Notes under the pieces: model-generated
Seen by the model: the letters and a program-made list of their open reading frames with translations, nothing else
The model's database searches: none
What the model was told of the DNA's origin: nothing
Part shown: positions 59,506 through 64,000 of the stretch, one piece after another
How positions within the stretch are numbered: position 1 is the stretch's first letter
Layout of the letters: each line of letters starts with the position of its first letter
Position numbers and translations under genes: made by a program
From: Trebonia kvetii
GTDB taxonomy: Bacteria > Actinomycetota > Actinomycetes > Streptosporangiales > Streptosporangiaceae
Reading direction: 5' to 3'
DNA length: 64,000 bases
Assembly (NCBI RefSeq): GCF_007827045.1
Contig: NZ_RPFW01000001.1
Location: forward strand, 1,650,519 to 1,714,518

Positions 59506-59949
59506 TGAACGAGTCTGACAACACCCAGGACCGGGGGCTGACCACGGAGCAGATCGCCGCTGCCAGCCCAGGTCACAGCTAACCGTGACGACGCCGGTCT
59601 CCTCGGCACGGATCTCGCGGGACCAGGGCGCGCTGACCGCGGCATTCCCGACGGCAGCACCGCAGCGGGGGCCGGACCGCACGCCAGCCTGCTGGACGAA
59701 GGCGAACTGCAGAGCATCACCATGCGCTGGAAGGACATTCAGGCGGAGTTCGTCGATGAGCCGAAAGTCGCGGTCCAGGAGGCCGACGCGCTGGTAGCGG
59801 AGCTCATGCAGCGGCTGGCCTCGATGTTCGCCACCGAGCGCGCCGAGCTCGAAGACCGCTGGGCAGGCGGCGACCAGATCTCCACCGAGGAGCTCAGGCA
59901 GGGCCTGCGCCTCTACCGCTCGTTCTTCGAGCGGCTGCTCGCCGCGTAG
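59502..59949 (+). pseudogene. Frameshifted paralogue of the preceding protein
   Basis: The start ATGATG overlaps the previous stop. The first frame (MNESDNTQDRGLTTEQIAAA) reaches a TAA at about 59579. In the next frame, after about 59562-59575, coding resumes as ANRDDAGLLGTDLAGPGR and continues to the stop. It includes ITMRWKDIQAEFVDEPKVAV and STEELRQGLRLYRSFFERLL, clearly similar to the C-terminal half of the upstream gene. A one-base indel is the simplest explanation; sequencing error is also possible. Confidence 0.65.
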
Positions 59950-59988
59950 CTCACGGGGGTACGTCCCCAGCGGGGAATCGGTACCACC

Positions 59989-60020
59989 AGGGCCGCCGGA
60001 CTGAATAGTCCGGCGGCCCT
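59989..60020. terminator. Bidirectional terminator hairpin
   Basis: A perfect 14-bp stem AGGGCCGCCGGACT/AGTCCGGCGGCCCT with loop GAAT, between converging genes. Confidence 0.85.
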
Positions 60021-60046
60021 CGCGGTTGCGGTAGCAGCGCCGGAGA

Positions 60047-60082
60047 GCCCGGCCGAATCGACTTCACTCGATGCGGCCGGGC
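60047..60082. terminator. Second terminator hairpin
   Basis: GCCCGGCCGAATCGA/TCGATGCGGCCGGGC pair with one mismatch and a 6-base loop. Together with the hairpin at 59989 it makes a tandem terminator for the secreted protein operon read on the minus strand. Confidence 0.75.
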
Positions 60083-60097
60083 CTACCGGGGTTGTGG

Positions 60098-62248
60098 TCA
60101 GCTGTAGGCGGTCAGGTCGGCTACCGTGCTTGATGAGTTCACCGTGGCACCCGTGCCGTTGATGATGTGCTGGATGGTTCCCGTGCCGCCAAGCGAGACC
60201 GTGACCATGTCGTTCCATTGGACTCCGGACGTGGCCGGCGAGGTGAGCGCCTTCGCGCTGATCTCGCTCGGGTTCACGTTGAAGTAGCAGTAGACGCCGA
60301 GGCCGTAGGCCTTGAAGCTGGTCACGCTGCTGGCGACCGCGATAGACGGATAGCCGTCCGCGGAGCCGTCCATCCAGGCGGACTGGCTCGGCGGGTCGTA
60401 GGGCATTTCGCTCTGGTAGAAGTAGTCGGCTCCGCCGTTGCCGTTCCACTGGACCTGCACGGCCTGGTAGTGCTCGACCGCGAGTCCGTACATGGTCACG
60501 TTGGCGCCGTTGACGACCATGCCGTTGGCGGCGGTGTTGGTCGTCCAGCCGACGGTGCCGCTGTTGCCGTGATCCGCCCGCCACAGCCACAGGTCGTCGC
60601 CGATCACATTGGCGCTGTTGATCTGCAGCGTCTGCGTGGCCTTGCCCACGGTGGCGCCGCCAATGCGGGCGAAGACATCAGAAAGCACGATCGGGTCCGA
60701 CGCGTGGCTGGCGCTGGACCCGGACGGGCCGATCTGCACGAGGACGGAGCTGTTGGCGGTGCCTGCGTCCAACAGCAGCCCGCTGATGCGGATGCCGTTG
60801 ACATCGGCTGTCTGCACGATCGCGGCGCCGCCGTTGGACACCAGGGTGGCCAGGCCGAGTCCGAGCACCACGGTGTCAGGGTTGGTGACGTTGATCGTGC
60901 CGTTGACCTGGTAGACGCCGGGAGTGAACAGCAGGTCCTGGCCGGCCGCCAGCGCGGCGTTGATCTGGGAGACCGTGCTGCCTGGCGTCGCGATATAGAA
61001 ATCGCTAATCGGCAGCGAGGTTCCCGGCGTGTTCCCCGATCCCCAGGAGACACCAGACGAGCTCGTCCTGTTCGACGGCACGAACGCGTTCCAGTTCCCT
61101 GACGAGTCGATGTACAGGTAGGGCTTCTCGTCGACGGTCGGGGTCTGGCTCACCGTCGTGTACGGCGGGCTCGGGAAGCTCTGGCCCGGCACTCCGGTGC
61201 TGCCGACGAACACCATGTTCCAGTTCGAGCCGGTCCAGCTGCCCAGCTTGTCGTTGCGCATGATGAACTGCTGCTGTGTGCCCGAGTTGACCTGGCCGGT
61301 GACGACCGAGTCGCTGATGAAGCCGCCCGACGACCAGTTACTCGAGGTGTTGCCCGAGGAGTTGTCGTCGAGCACGAGGTTGCCGTCGATCTGCACCCGC
61401 CGCATCGGGTCGGCCTGCGAGACCGCCCACTCGGTGCTGCCCGACGACGGGTCGATGGTGATGTTTTCCACGCCGCGCCAGAAGTTCTCCGTGGCGTTCC
61501 CGTTGTTCCACGCGGCGTTGGCGTAGATGCCGCCGCCGGTGATGACCGTCTGCGTCGGGTTCTGCCCGAGGCCGACGACCTCGGTGTAGAAGCCGACAGG
61601 GACGCTGACGTTGTAGATGCCCGGCTCGAACATCAGCTCATAGCGCTGGGTGCCGAACTGATTCGACTGCTGCGTGTTGTAGACCGCGTTGATGTCGCCC
61701 TGAATCGTGCTCGTGGACATCGAGGTGCTGAACACGTAGACGTTCGACCCGAAATTCGGCGTGTTGCCCGGGGGCGCCCCGCCGCTCGGCAGCGTCCACT
61801 GCTGATTGGCGGAGTCGGCGCAGGCCCAGATCTGCACCTGGGTGCCCGAACCGCCGAAGCCGGTGTCGTCGAGACACTTGCCTGAGTTGGGGTTGATCAG
61901 CTCGCCGTTGGACTGCGGTACCCAGACCTGCGCGCCGGTGCCGTTGCAGGTGTCCAGGTCCACGAGGGTGCCGTTCGCGGTGCCTGCCCCGTTGACGTCC
62001 AGGCACATGCCGAGTACCTGCAGCGTGTTGCCGGATGCGACGGTCCACTGCTGGGCGTTGGTCCCGTTGCAGGTGTAGACCTGAATGGGATTGAAGTTCG
62101 CGGTGCTGGCCGAGCGGTCATCCAGGCACAGGCCCTGGTATCCGGTGATCGCCCCGGTGGTCGCGGCCTGTGCGTGGTGAGCGGACGCCATCGCGAGGCC
62201 GACCATGAGGGCTATCGTCGCGAGGACGGCGATGAGTCGGCGCTTCAC
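60098..62248 (-). CDS. Secreted ricin-lectin plus beta-helix (GH55/pectate-lyase-like) protein
   Basis: The 716-residue protein has a Sec signal (KRRLIAVLATIALMVGLAMA) and a ricin B lectin domain (about 30-170: TGYQGLCLDDRSASTANFNP, QVWVPQSNGELINPNSGKCL). A long beta-helix region follows, with FEPGIYNVSVPVGFYTEVVG, NTTEN-like ENFWRGVENITIDPSSGSTE, LLFTPGVYQVNGTINVTNPD and VNGANVTMYGLAVEHYQAVQ. Relatives include GH55 glucanases and pectate-lyase-like proteins, often mislabelled adenylyl cyclase. The GTG start at 62248 overlaps the chitinase-gene stop (GTGA). It is the second gene of the operon. Confidence 0.8.
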   Translation of the reverse strand: MKRRLIAVLATIALMVGLAMASAHHAQAATTGAITGYQGLCLDDRSASTANFNPIQVYTCNGTNAQQWTVASGNTLQVLGMCLDVNGAGTANGTLVDLDTCNGTGAQVWVPQSNGELINPNSGKCLDDTGFGGSGTQVQIWACADSANQQWTLPSGGAPPGNTPNFGSNVYVFSTSMSTSTIQGDINAVYNTQQSNQFGTQRYELMFEPGIYNVSVPVGFYTEVVGLGQNPTQTVITGGGIYANAAWNNGNATENFWRGVENITIDPSSGSTEWAVSQADPMRRVQIDGNLVLDDNSSGNTSSNWSSGGFISDSVVTGQVNSGTQQQFIMRNDKLGSWTGSNWNMVFVGSTGVPGQSFPSPPYTTVSQTPTVDEKPYLYIDSSGNWNAFVPSNRTSSSGVSWGSGNTPGTSLPISDFYIATPGSTVSQINAALAAGQDLLFTPGVYQVNGTINVTNPDTVVLGLGLATLVSNGGAAIVQTADVNGIRISGLLLDAGTANSSVLVQIGPSGSSASHASDPIVLSDVFARIGGATVGKATQTLQINSANVIGDDLWLWRADHGNSGTVGWTTNTAANGMVVNGANVTMYGLAVEHYQAVQVQWNGNGGADYFYQSEMPYDPPSQSAWMDGSADGYPSIAVASSVTSFKAYGLGVYCYFNVNPSEISAKALTSPATSGVQWNDMVTVSLGGTGTIQHIINGTGATVNSSSTVADLTAYS

Positions 62249-63612
62249 GGAATATTCCACTGCTGGTTGGAGGTGTCGGCGCAGGCCCAGATCTGCACCT
62301 GGGTGCCGGAGCCGCCGTAGCCGGTGTCGTCGAGGCACTTGCCGGAGTTCGTGTTCACGAGCTCGCCGTTGGATTGGTGGACCCAGGACTGCGCGCCGGT
62401 GCCGTTGCACGGGTACAGGTCAACCTTGGTCCCGTTGGCCGTGCCGGCGCCGGCGACATCGAGGCAGTCGCCAAGGACCGTTAGGGTGCCGTTGCTGTTG
62501 ACGGTCCAGTTCTGCGCGTTGGTGCCGTTGCAGCTGTAGACCTGAATGGGGTTGAAGTTCGCGGTGCTGGCCGAGCGGTCATCCAGGCACAGGCCCTGAT
62601 ACCCGGTGATCGGCCCGCTGGCCGTAGTGCCGCCGCCGCTGCTGCCAGTGATCTTGTTGAAGATCGATGAGTACTGATAGCCGACTGGCTTGTCGTAGCC
62701 GTCGACCTCCCAGAAGGACAGCTCCGCGACGCCGTTGGCGGCGGCGAAGCTTTCCAGCGACGAGGCGTTGCCGGTGGAGAAGACGGTGCCGTCGTCGTTG
62801 GTGCCGGCGATCGGCGTCAGGCCCATCATGGCGTAGGCCGCCGAGGTGGAGATCCCGTACAGGCCCGCGAGCTGGCCAGCGGTTCCCTGCGCGGCGGACT
62901 CGGCGTCCGCGAGGTCGTTGGACCCGGCGCCGAAGTCCATCGTCATGATGTTCACGACGGACACCTTCACGCCCTTGGCCTTAGCGTCCTGGAGCAGCGC
63001 GTACTCCGAGCCGGTGCCGGTTGGCAGTCCTTGCGGTGAGACGGCGAGGGTGAAGTCGACCTGCACCGCCGGGTTCGCGGCTTGCAGCGCGGCGAGCGCC
63101 TGGTCGCGCCGCGCGGTGGAGGCGGTGTCCGATAGCACGCCGCCCTCGATGTCGAAGTCCAGCCGGGTGACGCCGTAGGTATTCACCACGTTCTGGTAGG
63201 CGGCGGTCAGCTGCGAGACGTTCGTGCAGGTCTGGGCGAGCTCAGCGCCAGATGCGCCGCCGAAGGAGACGATGACGTTGCCGCCTGATGACTGAATGGC
63301 ACTGATCTGCGAGGCGAAGGCGCCTACTCCAGAACCGTCATCCTCCCAGTACGGTGTGCAGCCCGACCGCGGGATGAGGAAGGCCAGCGTGTAGTCCTTC
63401 AATCCGGTCGCGGATTCGTCGGCTGCCATGTCTCCCGCGTCCGACGAACTGATCTGCAGGTAAGGAGCGGCGAAATGGGCCGGGAAGGCGGCGCCGGCCG
63501 CGGCGGCAGATCCCGCGGTGGCGAGCGCGAAGCCGCCGGACCCGAGTGCGGTGGCCGCGACCAAGGCGAGTGCGGCCGACCACGACTTCCTTGGGGTTCT
63601 TGGTATGCGCAT
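62245..63612 (-). CDS. Secreted GH18 chitinase with ricin B lectin domain
   Basis: The 455-residue protein has a signal peptide (SWSAALALVAATALGSGGFA), a GH18 domain (about 45-320) and a C-terminal ricin domain. The catalytic GH18 motif appears as GVTRLDFDIEGG (DxDxE with the acid Glu). Strand signatures include YTLAFLIPRSGCTPYWEDDG, NVIVSFGGASGAELAQTC and VVNIMTMDFGAGSND. It cleaves chitin or related GlcNAc polymers. ATG 63612 was chosen by signal-peptide fit; the upstream in-frame ORF has none. It is probably controlled by the divergent LacI regulator through the operator at 63698. Confidence 0.87.
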   Translation of the reverse strand: MRIPRTPRKSWSAALALVAATALGSGGFALATAGSAAAAGAAFPAHFAAPYLQISSSDAGDMAADESATGLKDYTLAFLIPRSGCTPYWEDDGSGVGAFASQISAIQSSGGNVIVSFGGASGAELAQTCTNVSQLTAAYQNVVNTYGVTRLDFDIEGGVLSDTASTARRDQALAALQAANPAVQVDFTLAVSPQGLPTGTGSEYALLQDAKAKGVKVSVVNIMTMDFGAGSNDLADAESAAQGTAGQLAGLYGISTSAAYAMMGLTPIAGTNDDGTVFSTGNASSLESFAAANGVAELSFWEVDGYDKPVGYQYSSIFNKITGSSGGGTTASGPITGYQGLCLDDRSASTANFNPIQVYSCNGTNAQNWTVNSNGTLTVLGDCLDVAGAGTANGTKVDLYPCNGTGAQSWVHQSNGELVNTNSGKCLDDTGYGGSGTQVQIWACADTSNQQWNIP

Positions 63613-63697
63613 GGTGATCGGTGATCCCTTCGACCAAGGGTTCTGGCGGGACGCGGCACTGCCGAGGTGACCCGCCGGGGCGGACTTGGAGGTCTGC

Positions 63698-63730
63698 TTT
63701 GTTTCTGAAACAATGCGTTTCAGAAACAAA
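63698..63730. promoter_or_regulatory. Double palindromic operator before the chitinase operon
   Basis: A perfect 33-base hyphenated palindrome with 14-bp arms (TTTGTTTCTGAAAC/GTTTCAGAAACAAA) and a 5-base centre. Each arm contains a smaller palindrome, GTTTCWGAAAC, at 63701-63711 and 63717-63727. It lies 86 bases before the chitinase start and about 45 bases downstream of a possible -35 (TTGACG, 63780-63775, minus strand). Confidence 0.75.
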
Positions 63731-63842
63731 TAGGAAACCTTCTTGTCAGTTATTGGAGCAGCGCGGTGCATAAGCGTCAAGACACCTTGTGCGGTGTTGA
63801 TTCTTTGTTAATCCTTAGCCAAGGCGCTCTTCTGGAGAGGCA

Positions 63843-64000
63843 ATGAAACAAGAATTTGTTTCAGGCTTGGCAGGGGGAACCGGCCGGGTCACTGTGCGCG
63901 CCATCGCGGCAGAGACCGGGCTGTCGATCGCCACCATCTCCCGGGTGCTCAACGGCGGCGGCAACGTCGCCTCGGATACCCGTGAGCGGGTGCGCCAGGT
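63843..64000 (+). CDS. LacI-family regulator (5' end)
   Basis: The frame starts at ATG 63843 behind GGAGAGG. It carries the LacI helix-turn-helix (VTVRAIAAETGLSIATISRV, LNGGGNVASDTRERVRQ) and continues past the window edge. It is divergent from the secreted chitinase operon, and palindromes with a shared half-site flank it. It most likely represses both itself and the chitinase operon until a sugar (for example chitobiose or a related oligosaccharide) binds. The ligand-binding domain is not visible. Confidence 0.9.
   Translation, partial: MKQEFVSGLAGGTGRVTVRAIAAETGLSIATISRVLNGGGNVASDTRERVRQ
63844..63863. promoter_or_regulatory. Operator overlapping the LacI gene start
   Basis: TGAAACAAGAATTTGTTTCA is a perfect palindrome (8-bp arms, 4-base centre). 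It uses the same GAAACAA/TTGTTTC half-site as the palindrome at 63698-63730 and lies in the first codons of the LacI gene, so the regulator likely represses itself. Autoregulation is inference. Confidence 0.65.

Overview
The window is very GC-rich throughout, with GTG and TTG starts, many 4-bp stop/start overlaps and long antisense open frames. Gene content (mycobacterial-type lipid-droplet protein next to ispH, xseAB next to class II glpX, class I fumarase, PknB-like kinases, TIGR03086/mycothiol-type protein, ECF factors, GH18 with ricin lectin) points to a filamentous actinobacterium. Something near Streptosporangiales or Catenulisporales is my guess; genus cannot be read from this. I saw no tRNA, rRNA, CRISPR array, transposase or phage gene.

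Layout. 1-3 kb: the 3' end of a small protein, a GH63/MGH1-like glycosidase, a STAS protein and a small winged-helix regulator. 3-14.4 kb: conserved core with ychF, an ABCG-like half transporter, rmuC, ispH, a lipid-droplet-type protein, xseA-xseB, a CPWC oxidoreductase, glpX, a DUF1707 protein and a glutamine-synthetase-like enzyme. 14.4-18.5 kb: an MFS symporter, then an operon of a MarR regulator with a DrrA/DrrB-type exporter. 18.5-24.2 kb: an AbiEi/DUF559-like orphan, a hairpin-rich spacer, class I fumarase and a large receptor kinase. 24.2-28.4 kb: three paralogous secreted lytic-transglycosylase-like proteins with CRP-type sites in the spacers, then purine nucleoside phosphorylase. 28.4-33.6 kb: a decayed sedolisin, a class II aldolase, a lipoprotein, a zinc-ribbon-like protein, a YcaQ-type winged-helix protein and a SpoU methyltransferase. 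33.6-38.8 kb: a GT39 and GT2 glycosyltransferase pair and a secreted ricin-tailed HExxE protein.

38.8-49.5 kb is a signalling and stress block: SpoIIE/GAF phosphatase opposite a Ser/Thr kinase, a P-type ATPase with carbamate kinase, two gene remnants, a SnoaL-tailed ECF factor with a TIGR03086 protein, and a stand-alone TrpB2. 49.8-57.4 kb: an XRE-membrane protein-reductase operon divergent from an MFS exporter with a MerR/SoxR-type promoter, and a five-gene ECF/ABC operon. 57.4-60 kb: a MerR remnant, a methyltransferase with a MerR-like promoter, and small actinobacterial proteins including a frameshifted tandem paralogue. 60-64 kb: a secreted polysaccharide module (GH18 chitinase plus beta-helix protein, both with ricin lectins) divergent from a LacI gene, with long palindromes sharing one half-site.

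The most informative signals beyond gene content are regulatory: the GTTTCWGAAAC palindromes at 63.7-63.9 kb, the TGTGA-N6-TCACA sites between the transglycosylase genes, the 19-bp-spacer promoter giving a leaderless MFS gene, a -35-covering operator for the XRE operon, and a duplicated ATGA junction in the ABC operon. All functional claims rest on sequence reading without database searches.
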